A stretch of DNA of 64,000 nucleotides from assembly GCF_014621775.1 (NCBI RefSeq), contig NZ_CP061204.1, forward strand, positions 124,001 to 188,000, given 5' to 3'. Below the pieces are notes generated by a model. The model ran no database searches. It had not been told where the DNA came from and saw nothing but the letters and a program-made list of their open reading frames with translations. This document shows positions 1 to 8,392 of this stretch, piece after piece; position 1 is the first letter of the stretch; every line of letters starts with the position of its first letter. Origin of the DNA: Stenotrophomonas sp. 169. Its GTDB lineage: Bacteria > Pseudomonadota > Gammaproteobacteria > Xanthomonadales > Xanthomonadaceae. The position numbers and the translations under genes are program-made.

Positions 1-357
1 GCGGTTGAGCTCGTCGGCCAGCAGCAGGTTGGTGAAGATCGGCCCTTGCTGGAAGCGGAAATGGCGGTGGCCGGTGCCGTGGTCTTCTTCCAGCAGTTCG
101 GTGCCCAGGATGTCACTGGGCATCAGGTCAGGGGTGAACTGCACGCGCCGGAACTGCAGCTCCAGGGCGTGGCCAAGCGAGCGCACCAGAAGGGTCTTGC
201 CCAGTCCGGGCGCGCCTTCCAGCAGGCAATGCCCGCCCGCCAGCAGGCCGATCAGCAGTTGCTCTACTACGGTGTGCTGGCCGACCACGGCGTGGGCGAG
301 CGCGCTGCGCAGCTCATGCAGGCGCGGCAGCAGGGAATCGAGGTCGGGGGTGCTCAT
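1..357 (-). CDS. MoxR-family AAA ATPase, N-terminal part (cut by window edge)
   Basis: The first 119 residues of a MoxR-type AAA+ ATPase; the gene continues beyond base 1. It begins MSTPDLDSLLPRLHELRSAL and shows the family's VVGQ segment, a Walker A loop GAPGLGKT around residues 40-47, the FRRVQFTPDLMPSDILGTE region and the ADELNR end typical of MoxR proteins just before Walker B. MoxR ATPases act as chaperones that mature or insert metal centres or von Willebrand-domain partners. It is the last visible gene of the minus-strand run tldD-tldD-tldE-DUF4159-moxR, 16 bp after the DUF4159 stop, so probably co-transcribed. In related genomes DUF58 and other partner genes usually follow, but they are outside this window. 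Confidence 0.9.
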   Translation of the reverse strand, partial: MSTPDLDSLLPRLHELRSALAHAVVGQHTVVEQLLIGLLAGGHCLLEGAPGLGKTLLVRSLGHALELQFRRVQFTPDLMPSDILGTELLEEDHGTGHRHFRFQQGPIFTNLLLADELNR

Positions 358-373
358 GGGAATGCCTGTCCTA

Positions 374-1081
374 TCAATGGTTCAACGCGTACATCACGAT
401 GTTGACGCCGAAGCGGGTGTTGTCTTCGGCCAGGAAGCGTTTGTTGCGCCAGTCATAGTCCCACTCGCAGCCGTAATCCTTGTTGCTGTAAAGCAGGCCC
501 AGCCGACCGTCCACCTCGATGCCCTTCAGGTAGTCGTGCACCAGGTCGTCACCCCAGCCGTTGAGCTCGAAGCTGGTGGCCGGTGGCCCCTCCGGAAACT
601 GAAAGAAGCTGCGATAGAGCGCATGGGTGTTGGGCAGCTTCTTCAGGGCCTTCGGCCCGAACAGCCGCGCCATCTGCGCCTCGAACGAGGTGGCGAACAG
701 ACCGTCGATATCGTGGTTGCAGTCATCGACGAACACGAAGCCGCCATTGCGGACATAGCGCACGAAGTTCTGCCGCTCGGCGGCGTTGAATTCGACCAGC
801 GTGTGGCCGGCGAGGTAGCAGAACGGTGCCTCCATCATGCGCGGATCGGCAAGCGCGACCACACGTTCCTGCGGGTCCACCCGCAGCGAGGTGTAATCGA
901 TCAACGAGGTGATCAGGTTGGATGGCATGCGTGCATCCACGTCCCAGTCGCCGGAGTCGTACTGCAGGCGGGTGAACCAGAAGTCGTAGCGTGAGCTGCG
1001 CGGGCCTGCCTGCGCCCATGCCGGGACCGCTGCCGCAGAAGCGGCGGCGGCGAACCAGCGCAGGCAGGCCCGGCGATCCAT
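374..1081 (-). CDS. DUF4159 domain-containing exported protein
   Basis: A 235-residue protein. The N-terminus MDRRACLRWFAAAASAAAVP has an RR pair, a hydrophobic run and an AWAQA cleavage site, so it looks exported, plausibly by Tat. The rest matches the DUF4159 type (FTRLQYDSGDWDVD; VEFNAAERQNFVRYVRNGGF, then FVDDCNHD; a GWGDDLVHDYLKG segment). DUF4159 is often found beside MoxR/DUF58 gene sets and its biochemical role is unknown. Its ATG shares one base with the TGA of the tldE gene upstream (TGATG), indicating translational coupling. MoxR follows after 16 bp. Function is not assigned. Confidence 0.88.
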   Translation of the reverse strand: MDRRACLRWFAAAASAAAVPAWAQAGPRSSRYDFWFTRLQYDSGDWDVDARMPSNLITSLIDYTSLRVDPQERVVALADPRMMEAPFCYLAGHTLVEFNAAERQNFVRYVRNGGFVFVDDCNHDIDGLFATSFEAQMARLFGPKALKKLPNTHALYRSFFQFPEGPPATSFELNGWGDDLVHDYLKGIEVDGRLGLLYSNKDYGCEWDYDWRNKRFLAEDNTRFGVNIVMYALNH

Positions 1082-2415
1082 CAGACTGCGTCGGACAACG
1101 AGGTGAACGTGAAGTCGCGCAGGCGCATCGGCGGGATCATCATCACGAAGCTGGACTCATCACCGGCCACGCGCACCGGCTTGCCCAGCTCGTCGATGTT
1201 GTTGAGCATGATCACCGGCGACTCGTTGAAGCGGAAGTTCTTCACGGGGTGCTTGATCTGCCCGTTCTCGATGTAGAACGTGCCATCGCGGGTCAGGCCG
1301 GTCAGCAGCACGGTCTGTGGATCGACCATGCGGATGTACCACGTACGGGTGACCAGGATGCCCTTCTGCGTGCCGCGCACCAGGTCGGCGGTGCTCTTGT
1401 CGCCACCGCTCATCAGCAGGTTGCCCGGCCGCGCGTTGGCGGTCTTGCCCTGCTTCTGCGCCCAGAAGCGCGAATAGTCCAGGCTGGCGATCTTGCCGTT
1501 CTCGATGATCGCGATCTTCTCGCGCGGCATCCCGCTTTCGTCCCACGGCAGTACCGGCGCTTCCGGGTGCCACGGGTCGGCATGCAGGCTCACCCGCGAA
1601 TCGTAGACCTGCTCGCCCAGCTTGTTGCCGCCGCCCTTCTTGGACAGGAAGCTGCGGCCTTCGTCTGCAGTGCGTGCGTCGAAGAACCGCATCATGAAGC
1701 TGATCAGGCCAGCCGCTGCGGCCGGTTCCAGGATCACCGTGTACTTGCCCGGTTCCAGCGCCTTGGCTTCAGCCGATTCGGTGGCCTTGCGCATGGCGAT
1801 GCGCACGTCCTGGTCGGCCTTGAAGTCCGCTGCGTCCTTCAGGTTGCGGCCGACCCAGCCCGAACCACGGCCGTCTTCGGTGCGCACCGTGCAGGTGTAG
1901 TCGAAGTTGCTGGTGCGCTGGTAGCCGAAGTTGCCCTTGCTGTTGGCGGTGGCGGTGAAGCCATGGCCATCTTCGAGGAAGCCGGCGGCGATCACCCCGG
2001 CCTGGCGGCAGGGCAGGATGGAATCGGCGGCGACCTTGGCCCGGAACGCCGGATCGATCGCACCGGTGGATTCACTGAAGGTCGGCGTCGGGCGGTATTC
2101 CTGCTTGCCGATGGCCGGGATGAACTCCGGGTTTTCCGGCGCCAGGCGGGCCAAGTCTTCGGCACGGCGGACCACGCGCTCCAGCGCGGCGTCGTCGAAC
2201 TCGTTGATGGAGGCAGTGCCGACGCGCTTGCCGAACGCCACTTCGACGGCCAGCGACGCATCGCTGACGATGCCGCTGGTGGAGATGTTGTTCAAGGCGA
2301 AGCGGATGTTGCCGTTGATGGATCCGGCCAGGGTGGCCGTGCACTCATCGGCCTTGGACAGGGCGATGACCTTGTCGAGGATGGCCTTGGCCTGCTGTTC
2401 GGTGAAGATGCTCAT
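1081..2415 (-). CDS. TldE/PmbA-type metallopeptidase-family protein
   Basis: A 444-residue member of the TldD/PmbA (U62) family, start MSIFTEQQAKAILDKVIALS. It has the family's N-terminal fold and the C-terminal MSGGDKSTADLVRGTQKGIL/TRTWYIRMVDPQT and LLTGLTRDGTFYIENGQIKH segments, but no HExxxH zinc motif, as expected of the TldE subunit that pairs with a catalytic TldD. TldD/TldE heterodimers trim unfolded peptides, for example microcin B17 precursor in E. coli. It has no recognisable signal peptide although both upstream TldD paralogues carry Tat signals. It lies 21 bp downstream of the second tldD and overlaps the DUF4159 gene by one base, so one operon is likely. It may be exported as a passenger with TldD or stay in the cytoplasm; the sequence does not decide. 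Confidence 0.9.
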   Translation of the reverse strand: MSIFTEQQAKAILDKVIALSKADECTATLAGSINGNIRFALNNISTSGIVSDASLAVEVAFGKRVGTASINEFDDAALERVVRRAEDLARLAPENPEFIPAIGKQEYRPTPTFSESTGAIDPAFRAKVAADSILPCRQAGVIAAGFLEDGHGFTATANSKGNFGYQRTSNFDYTCTVRTEDGRGSGWVGRNLKDAADFKADQDVRIAMRKATESAEAKALEPGKYTVILEPAAAAGLISFMMRFFDARTADEGRSFLSKKGGGNKLGEQVYDSRVSLHADPWHPEAPVLPWDESGMPREKIAIIENGKIASLDYSRFWAQKQGKTANARPGNLLMSGGDKSTADLVRGTQKGILVTRTWYIRMVDPQTVLLTGLTRDGTFYIENGQIKHPVKNFRFNESPVIMLNNIDELGKPVRVAGDESSFVMMIPPMRLRDFTFTSLSDAV

Positions 2416-2436
2416 GGGTATCGGGCTCCAGACCGG

Positions 2437-4071
2437 TCAGCCGAGGCTGCGTGCGGTGTTGATGACGTTGATGCCATTGAAACGGGCAGTGGACGAACCG
2501 TGCGAAACCGCCGAGACCTGGCCCGGCTGGCCCTTGCCGTCGAAGAACGAGCCGCCCAGGCGGTAGTCGCGCTCATCGGCAACGGCGGTGCAGGCGTTCC
2601 AGAACTCCGGCGTGCGGATCTGATACGCCACGTCCTCCAGCATCCCGGTGATCTTGCCGTTCTTGATCTCGTAATACAGCTGGCCACCGAACTGGGCGTT
2701 GTAGCGCTGCTGGTCGATCGAGAACGAGCCGTCACCGATGATGTAGATGCCGTTCTCCACGTCCTTGATCAGTTCATCGACGCTGAGCGGCTTCTTGCCC
2801 GGCGCCATGGACACATTGGCCATGCGCTGGAACTGCACGCTGGACCACGAATCGGCGTAGCAGCAGCCATCGGACTCGGTCTTGCCCAGGATGTGGGCCT
2901 GGTCGCGGATGGTCTGGTAGTCCACCAGCTTGCCGTCGCTGATCAGGTCCCACCGCTTGCACTTCACGCCTTCGTCGTCGTACGCCACGGCGCCCAGGCT
3001 GCCTTCCTGTGTCTTGTCGGCGAAGATGTTGACCAGCTCGCTGCCGTACTGGAACTTCTGCTCGCGCTTGTCCAGGGTGGCGAAGCTGGTGCCGGCGTAG
3101 TTGGCCTCGTAGCCGAGCACGCGGTCAAGCTCCAGCGGATGGCCGACCGATTCGTGGATGGTCAGCCAGGTATGCGACGGATCCAGGACCAGATCGTACT
3201 TGCCCGGCTTCACCGAAGGCGCCTTCAGCTTCTCGCGGGCCTGCTTCGCCGCGGCGATCGCATCTTCCTTCATGTCATACGAGCTGGAGTAGTTGACCAC
3301 GCCGTTGGGCGTCATGACCTTGCCCGCCGCAGCACCGTCCAGGTACTCGTAGCCCATGCCCATCGGCGAGGACAGCCCTTCGCGGGTGCGGAACTTGCCG
3401 CTTTCCTTGTCGATGGCGGTGATGGTCATCGGCACCCAGATGCGGTGCACGTCCTGATCGATGTACGACCCATCGGTGGAGGCGAAATACTTCTGCTCGT
3501 TGACCAGGAACATCATCGAATTGACGAAGCTGGCACCGGCGTTGATGGCGGCCGCATTGACGTCCAGCAACAGATCGACCTTGTCCTTGATCGGCACGTC
3601 CATGGCGTTGCGACGGATCGGCGTGCGCCAGCTGACCTCGCCCACGCCAGGCGCCGCAGCGAGCTGCACCGGGGCGGTCTGGATGCCCGCATTGGCACGG
3701 GCGATGCCCGCGGCCTGCTGCGCGGCCTTGGCGATATCGGCAACGGCCAACTGATTGGTCGCCGCGAAGCCCCAGGCCCCGTTCACCAGCACACGGATGC
3801 CGACGCCGGTGGATTCGGTGTTGACGACGTTCTGCACCTTGTCTTCGCGGGTGATCACGAACTGCCGCAGGTAGCGACCGATGCGCACGTCGCAGTAGGT
3901 GGCGCCGGCACTGCGCGCCGCCTGCAGGGCAACATCGGCCAGGCGCTTCTTCAGCGCCGGGTCGAGCATGGTCTGCAGTTGTTCGGCGGCGATGGCCTTG
4001 CCGAAGAAGGAGGGCACCAGCAGGCCGCCCGCGGTAAGCCCGGTGAGGGCGAGGAAGTCACGTCGTTGCAA
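2437..4071 (-). CDS. TldD-family zinc metallopeptidase with Tat signal (copy 1)
   Basis: A 544-residue TldD-type protease. The N-terminus MQRRDFLALTGLTAGGLLVP is a twin-arginine signal (RRDFL, hydrophobic stretch, AIAAEQ), pointing to export of the folded protein. The zinc motif HESVGH is at residues 306-311 and is followed by PLELDRVLGYEANYAGTSF. The late GSFFDGKGQPGQVSAVSHGS segment is also typical of TldD. E. coli TldD is cytoplasmic, about 480 residues, and lacks this leader. The copy immediately upstream (4105-5736) is clearly paralogous along its whole length. There are 33 bp to that copy and 21 bp to the tldE-type gene downstream. The natural substrate is unknown; peptide trimming at the cell envelope is an inference. 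Confidence 0.92.
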   Translation of the reverse strand: MQRRDFLALTGLTAGGLLVPSFFGKAIAAEQLQTMLDPALKKRLADVALQAARSAGATYCDVRIGRYLRQFVITREDKVQNVVNTESTGVGIRVLVNGAWGFAATNQLAVADIAKAAQQAAGIARANAGIQTAPVQLAAAPGVGEVSWRTPIRRNAMDVPIKDKVDLLLDVNAAAINAGASFVNSMMFLVNEQKYFASTDGSYIDQDVHRIWVPMTITAIDKESGKFRTREGLSSPMGMGYEYLDGAAAGKVMTPNGVVNYSSSYDMKEDAIAAAKQAREKLKAPSVKPGKYDLVLDPSHTWLTIHESVGHPLELDRVLGYEANYAGTSFATLDKREQKFQYGSELVNIFADKTQEGSLGAVAYDDEGVKCKRWDLISDGKLVDYQTIRDQAHILGKTESDGCCYADSWSSVQFQRMANVSMAPGKKPLSVDELIKDVENGIYIIGDGSFSIDQQRYNAQFGGQLYYEIKNGKITGMLEDVAYQIRTPEFWNACTAVADERDYRLGGSFFDGKGQPGQVSAVSHGSSTARFNGINVINTARSLG

Positions 4072-4104
4072 GGCTGCTCTCCACGTATGGATGTTGGACA
4101 GGAC

Positions 4105-5736
4105 TCATGCGCCGAGACTGCGCGCGGTGTTGATGATGTTGATGCCGTTGAAGCGGGTGGTGGACGAACCGTGGGAGACCGCCGACACCTGCGACGGCTG
4201 GCCCTTGCCGTCGAAGAACGAGCCGCCGAGGCGGAAGTCGCGTTCATCGCAGATCGCCGTGCAGGCGTTCCAGAACTCCGGCGTGCGGATCTGGTACGCC
4301 GCATCTTCGACCATGCCGGTGATGCGGCCCTCTTTGATCTGATAGCACAGCTGGGCGCCGAACTGGGCGTTGTAGCGTTGCTGGTCGATGGAATACGAGC
4401 CGCGGCCATGGAAGTACAGGCCGTTCTCCACGTCCTTGACCATGTCGGCCACGCTCAGCGGTGCCTTGCCCGGTGCCAGCGACACGTTGGCCATGCGCTG
4501 GAACTGCACGCTGGACCAGGAATCGGCGTAGCTGCAGCCGTGGGAGGCCTCGCGTCCCAGGATATGGGCTTCATCGCGGGTGGCCTGGTAGTCGACAAGG
4601 ATGCCGTCGCGGACCAGGTCCCAGCGCTGTGTCTTGACCCCTTCATCGTCGTAGGCCACGGCGCCAAGGCTGCCCGGCTGTGTCTTGTCGGCAAAGAAGG
4701 TGACGATGTCGCTGCCCCAGCGGAAGCCGGCGTCACGCTTGTCCAGCGTGGCGAAACTGGTGCCGGCGTAGTTCGCTTCGTAGCCGAGCACGCGGTCCAG
4801 CTCCAGCGGGTGGCCGACATTCTCGTGGATGGTCAGGAACAGGTTGGACGGATCCAGCACGACATCGTATTTGCCGGCCTTCACCGAGGGCGCGGTGAGC
4901 TTCTCGCGGGCCTGGCGCGCCGCGGCCGAGGCGTCTTCGCGTGCGTCGTAGGACTGCCCGTAGCCGACCACGCCGCCGGGCAGTTCGAAACGCCCGCTGC
5001 GGTCGCCGTCCAGGAACTCGTAGCCCATGCCCATCGGCGCGGACAGCCCGTTGCGGGTGCGGAATTTGCCGCTGGCCTTGTCCACGGCGGTGGCGGTGAA
5101 GGGCAGCCAGATGCGGTGCACGTCCTGGTCGATCCACGACCCATCGCTGGAGGCGAAGTACTTCTGCTCGTTGACCAGGAACAGCGTCGAATTGAAATAG
5201 TCGGCCCCGGCGCCCAGCGCGGCGTCGTTGATGTCCAGCAGCAGGCCGACCTTGTCCTGCACCGGCACGGCCATGGCGTTCTTCTTCAGCGGCGTGCGCC
5301 AGCTGACCTCGCCGACGCCCGGGGTGGCCGCCAGCTGGACGCGGCGCGTCTGCACGCGCGCATTCGCACGCGCGATGGCCACCGCCTGCGCGACGGCCTG
5401 CACGACCTGCTCGGGCGTGCGTTGGTGAGTGGCCGCAAAGCCCCATGCACCGTCGACGATTACGCGGATGCCGACGCCGGCCGATTCGCTGTTGGTGACG
5501 TTCTCGACGGTGCGCTCGCGGGTGATGATGCCCTGGCTCAGGTAGCGGCCGATGCGCACGTCGCAGTAGCTGGCACCGGCCTGGCGTGCTGCCTGCAGCG
5601 CCGCGTCCGCCAGGCGCTTGCCCATGACCGGGTCACCCGGCTCCAGCAGCTGCTCGGCGGCGATCACGCGGCCATGCGGCAGCATCAGGCCGGCCAGGCC
5701 GGCACCGGTGAAGGCCAGGAAATCACGACGTCGCAC
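4105..5736 (-). CDS. TldD-family zinc metallopeptidase with Tat signal (copy 2)
   Basis: A 543-residue paralogue of the neighbouring TldD. I start it at the GTG at 5736, so that the protein begins (V)RRRDFLAFTGAGLAGLML, which aligns residue for residue with MQRRDFLALTG of copy 1; GTGGGG lies 8 bases upstream as ribosome-binding site. A TTG at 5799 would add 21 residues before the Tat motif and looks wrong. The zinc motif HENVGH is at residues 304-309, followed by the same PLELDRVLGYEANYAGTSFATL type block (4740-4827). It is the first gene of the minus-strand run. The upstream gap (5737-5860) separates it from a divergent methyltransferase gene and must hold the operon promoter. Two catalytic-type copies beside a single TldE is unusual. 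Confidence 0.9.
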   Translation of the reverse strand: MRRRDFLAFTGAGLAGLMLPHGRVIAAEQLLEPGDPVMGKRLADAALQAARQAGASYCDVRIGRYLSQGIITRERTVENVTNSESAGVGIRVIVDGAWGFAATHQRTPEQVVQAVAQAVAIARANARVQTRRVQLAATPGVGEVSWRTPLKKNAMAVPVQDKVGLLLDINDAALGAGADYFNSTLFLVNEQKYFASSDGSWIDQDVHRIWLPFTATAVDKASGKFRTRNGLSAPMGMGYEFLDGDRSGRFELPGGVVGYGQSYDAREDASAAARQAREKLTAPSVKAGKYDVVLDPSNLFLTIHENVGHPLELDRVLGYEANYAGTSFATLDKRDAGFRWGSDIVTFFADKTQPGSLGAVAYDDEGVKTQRWDLVRDGILVDYQATRDEAHILGREASHGCSYADSWSSVQFQRMANVSLAPGKAPLSVADMVKDVENGLYFHGRGSYSIDQQRYNAQFGAQLCYQIKEGRITGMVEDAAYQIRTPEFWNACTAICDERDFRLGGSFFDGKGQPSQVSAVSHGSSTTRFNGINIINTARSLGA

Positions 5737-5860
5737 TGCCACCACCCCACGTGCACTCAGTTGACACCCGACTTTCGCCAGCGCAATGCAATGACGCAAG
5801 TGACTGCAGTCATGGTCGTGTCACAGGCACAATGGCGTTCTGCCACTTTCGTCACGAACC

Positions 5861-6478
5861 ATGACCGAAAAACCCTTCTCCCTCGCCTGTGAACGAAACC
5901 GCGATCCGATCGCGGCCGCGCTGGATCCGCTCATGGCCGATCGCCGCCACGTGCTGGAGATCGGCAGTGGCACGGGACAGCACGCTGCGTACTTCGCCCA
6001 GCGCTGGCCGTGGCTGCAGTGGCAGCCCAGCGACCACCCCGACCATCTGCGAGGCATCGCGGCGTGGCGGGCCGAGGCGGCGCTGCCCAATCTGCAGGCA
6101 CCGTTCGCGCTGCAGGCCGAGCTGCCACCGTCGCCGCCGCTGGCCGTGCCTGCCGGAATCCCGCGTTTCGATACGGCGTTCAGCGCCAATACCCTGCACA
6201 TCATGGGATGGGACCACGTACAGGCGCTGTTCGCGGGTTTGCCCGCGCTGCTGCAGCCCGGTGCCTTGCTCGCGGTGTACGGTCCGTTCAATTACGGCGG
6301 CGCGTACACCAGTGACAGCAACGCCCAGTTCGATGGCTGGCTGAAGGCCCGCGATCCGCGCAGTGGCCTACGCGATGCGGAGGCGGTGCAGGCACTGGCG
6401 GTGGCGCAGGGCTTCGTTGCGCTGGAAGACCTGGCGATGCCGGCCAACAACCGGCTGCTGGTGTGGCGGCTGGGCTGA
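5861..6478 (+). CDS. DUF938 family SAM-dependent methyltransferase-like protein
   Basis: A 205-residue protein, MTEKPFSLACERNRDPIAAA, with the SAM-binding motif I VLEIGSGTGQHAAYFAQ around residues 31-47 and the DUF938 hallmarks WQPSDHPDHLRGI, FDTAFSANTLHIMGW, and YGPFNYGGAYTSDSNAQFD. DUF938 proteins have a Rossmann methyltransferase fold; their substrates are not known. It is divergent from the tldD operon and ends exactly where the convergent hipA gene ends (its TGA is 6476-6478 and the hipA stop is 6481-6479), with no room for a terminator between them. Confidence 0.9.
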   Translation: MTEKPFSLACERNRDPIAAALDPLMADRRHVLEIGSGTGQHAAYFAQRWPWLQWQPSDHPDHLRGIAAWRAEAALPNLQAPFALQAELPPSPPLAVPAGIPRFDTAFSANTLHIMGWDHVQALFAGLPALLQPGALLAVYGPFNYGGAYTSDSNAQFDGWLKARDPRSGLRDAEAVQALAVAQGFVALEDLAMPANNRLLVWRLG

Positions 6479-7768
6479 TCAGGCGTCGGCGGGTGTCTGG
6501 AACTTGCCCAGCAGACGCGTGCAGGATGCATGCAGTTCGCTGACCAGATGGTCCAGGACTGGATGCGCGATGCCTTCGGCGCGCAGGCGCGCGTTCAATT
6601 CGCGTGCGGCAGGCGGCAAGACGCTGGCCATTTCCGCCAGGGTGTACAGCGTAGCGGCGGGATCGAGCCTCATCGATTCTGCGGTGGACTGCCAGTCCTG
6701 CAGCCGGATATCCCACCACTTGTAGTGGCTGCCGATCTTCATCGCCATCTTTATCTTCCTCCGCTGCAGGCTCGGATAAGGAAAGGCGCTGGAGATGTCG
6801 TAGAGCGGTGCAAGCCTTACCGCGCCGTCGGCGCCGAACAGCAGTGAGTAGTTCTTGGCGTGGGCGTCGGTTCCGCCAATCAGGTAATTGAAGATCAGCG
6901 CGCGCATCAGTACATCAACGTCTGCACGGGGTTGGGAAGAGTGCGTCCACAGCACGTCGGCCAACGCATCCGGGCCCGGTCCACCCTGGTTCTGGTATTT
7001 GAGGTGAGGGGTGATCGACAGTGCCTGGCAGAAGTCTTCCTGATGGATTCGATGCCAAGCACCGTCCATCTCTGCGCGATCGTAACGTTGGATCAGGATG
7101 GCGGACTCGTTCTTGACGACCATCTTCTCCACGTGTGCAGCCGGTAGGCCGAGCGCACGTGCCAGCCGCAGGCAGAAGATTTCATTCTCCACAAACCCAT
7201 CGTAGTCGCCGCTTGGTGGTTTGATGATGTGGGTCGTTGGCAGGCGGCCACCCGGAATGGCCCATCCGCCGTCTGGCCTCTTCATCAATGCGATTTTTGA
7301 CTGTGCCCCGGCGAGGCTGAAGTGACCAACTTCGTCATTCGGGCGTCCGACTCCTCGGGTCTGCCGTAACCCGGCCAGACGGGCGGCAACCTCTTCGTCG
7401 CTCAGTAAAATCACGGCATCATCGGCGCCACCCAGGACGGCCGCGAGCCTGTCGTCGCTGACGAACTGGACCGCGCCCGCGCAATCCTCCCCCACATGGG
7501 CCAACAGTGCAGCAGGGTTACGAGGCGAGACGTGGAAGTGCGAAGCCCAGCGCTGGAGGAGGTCTTCGTTATCGGGCAGCAGTCCCCACAGAACTGCTGT
7601 AACGTCCTGGTGTGCGAACTGCGGTCGCAGCAAGGGCAGGCTCAGCGACAACGGGTAGGCAGAGGGGTTCGCCAGCCACTCTCTGGTATACGCGAACTGG
7701 GGATTGCCGTGGGCATCAGCGTTTAGTGTCCCTGCGATCTCGCCGGAGAGAAGTACAGTCAGGGCCAT
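6479..7768 (-). CDS. hipA: HipA-family serine/threonine kinase toxin
   Basis: A 429-residue HipA-type kinase toxin. I use the ATG at 7768 (MALTVLLSGEIAGTL), preceded by GAGGACACCG, rather than an ATG ten codons earlier; this start aligns with E. coli HipA, which also begins directly with the beta-strand domain. Domains are the HipA N-terminal domain, an FSLAGAQSKIAL nucleotide-binding segment, then the kinase core with catalytic IGGTDAHAKNYSLL near residue 300 and the metal-binding YDISSAFPY. E. coli HipA phosphorylates glutamyl-tRNA synthetase and causes persistence; the target here is unknown. hipB lies 62 bp upstream in the usual antitoxin-first order. All catalytic residues I can see are intact, so the toxin should be active. 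Confidence 0.92.
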   Translation of the reverse strand: MALTVLLSGEIAGTLNADAHGNPQFAYTREWLANPSAYPLSLSLPLLRPQFAHQDVTAVLWGLLPDNEDLLQRWASHFHVSPRNPAALLAHVGEDCAGAVQFVSDDRLAAVLGGADDAVILLSDEEVAARLAGLRQTRGVGRPNDEVGHFSLAGAQSKIALMKRPDGGWAIPGGRLPTTHIIKPPSGDYDGFVENEIFCLRLARALGLPAAHVEKMVVKNESAILIQRYDRAEMDGAWHRIHQEDFCQALSITPHLKYQNQGGPGPDALADVLWTHSSQPRADVDVLMRALIFNYLIGGTDAHAKNYSLLFGADGAVRLAPLYDISSAFPYPSLQRRKIKMAMKIGSHYKWWDIRLQDWQSTAESMRLDPAATLYTLAEMASVLPPAARELNARLRAEGIAHPVLDHLVSELHASCTRLLGKFQTPADA

Positions 7769-7830
7769 CGGTGTCCTCGGAGACGTGTGCAGGATCATTT
7801 GACCGTACGGATGGAAACATCCGGAGTGAC

Positions 7831-8283
7831 TCAGCGTGGTCGGCGAGCGGGTTTTCCCGCCGAAGATACCGGCTGGCTCAGGGCATTACTCGATTCAGCG
7901 CTGCCCTTTCCTGCCGGACCTCTCGAATCCGCATGCGCGAGCCAGTTACCAACGAGATCGGCGACGGCAATGGTTCCAGGGAGGGATGACACAGACGCAA
8001 CCTTGTTCTGATCAATGATCCGGTCGATGTCGGGACGCGGAATCACACGCGGTACGTGGCCGTCCGGCAGGTCGGACGATGTCGCGTCCAAGCGAAGGCC
8101 GAGCACGTTCAAGGTGCGAAGTATCAGGCTCAGTTCTGCGCCCGGCTTTCCTTTTTCGATCTCGATGATCCATCGTCGACTGACGCCGACCTCATGCGCG
8201 AGTTTGGCCTGATCCCAGCAAAGCGCTTTGCGCCTCTGTCGGATGAGACTTCCAAGGTCGTCGGGTGTCTTGAGCTGCGCCAT
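7831..8283 (-). CDS. hipB: HipB-type XRE antitoxin and autoregulator
   Basis: A 150-residue protein with an N-terminal helix-turn-helix of the XRE class (LGSLIRQRRKALCWDQAKLA, then HEVGVSRRWIIEIEKGKPGAE, residues about 10-55). It is the cognate antitoxin of the downstream HipA kinase. E. coli HipB is only 88 residues; this one carries about 75 extra C-terminal residues (VIPRPDIDRIIDQNKVASVS and a tail rich in Ala, Ser, Gly and Arg), likely disordered and perhaps used to bind or release HipA or to be degraded. The ATG at 8283 has no clear Shine-Dalgarno sequence. Repeated CGGTTAC half-sites and a palindrome just upstream fit autoregulation by HipB. Confidence 0.88.
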   Translation of the reverse strand: MAQLKTPDDLGSLIRQRRKALCWDQAKLAHEVGVSRRWIIEIEKGKPGAELSLILRTLNVLGLRLDATSSDLPDGHVPRVIPRPDIDRIIDQNKVASVSSLPGTIAVADLVGNWLAHADSRGPAGKGSAESSNALSQPVSSAGKPARRPR

Positions 8284-8292
8284 GCCGCGAAT

Positions 8293-8362
8293 GTAACCGA
8301 AGACTCACATCAATCCATAGTGCGCGAACGGTTACTTCTTCAAGAAGTAATCGAACGGTTAC
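8293..8362. promoter_or_regulatory. Probable HipB operator/promoter region of hipBA
   Basis: Upstream of hipB there are two direct copies of CGAACGGTTAC at 8325-8335 and 8352-8362 (27 bp apart), an inverted half-copy GTAACCGA at 8293-8300, and a perfect palindrome ACTTCTTCAAGAAGT at 8334-8348 lying between the direct copies. The region is AT-richer than its surroundings. These are seen directly; that they are HipB operators is inferred from the known autoregulation of hipBA loci. They do not match the E. coli TATCC/GGATA operator. Confidence 0.55.
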
Positions 8363-8392
8363 ATTTTTGACGGCCAGCGGCCGCCACTACCG

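Noticed and set aside
991..5892. A 1633-codon plus-strand open frame opposite the tldD operon
   Set aside because: It is antisense to three genes with clear families and motifs. Long antisense frames are expected when third positions are mostly G or C.
7769..7798. ATG at 7798 as the hipA start
   Set aside because: It has a poor ribosome-binding site, and the ten extra residues have no counterpart in HipA; the ATG at 7768 follows GAGGACACCG.
8363..8392. CGGCC-AGC-GGCCG near 8371-8383 as terminator of the oxidoreductase gene
   Set aside because: On the minus strand the stem is followed by A-rich, not T-rich, sequence.
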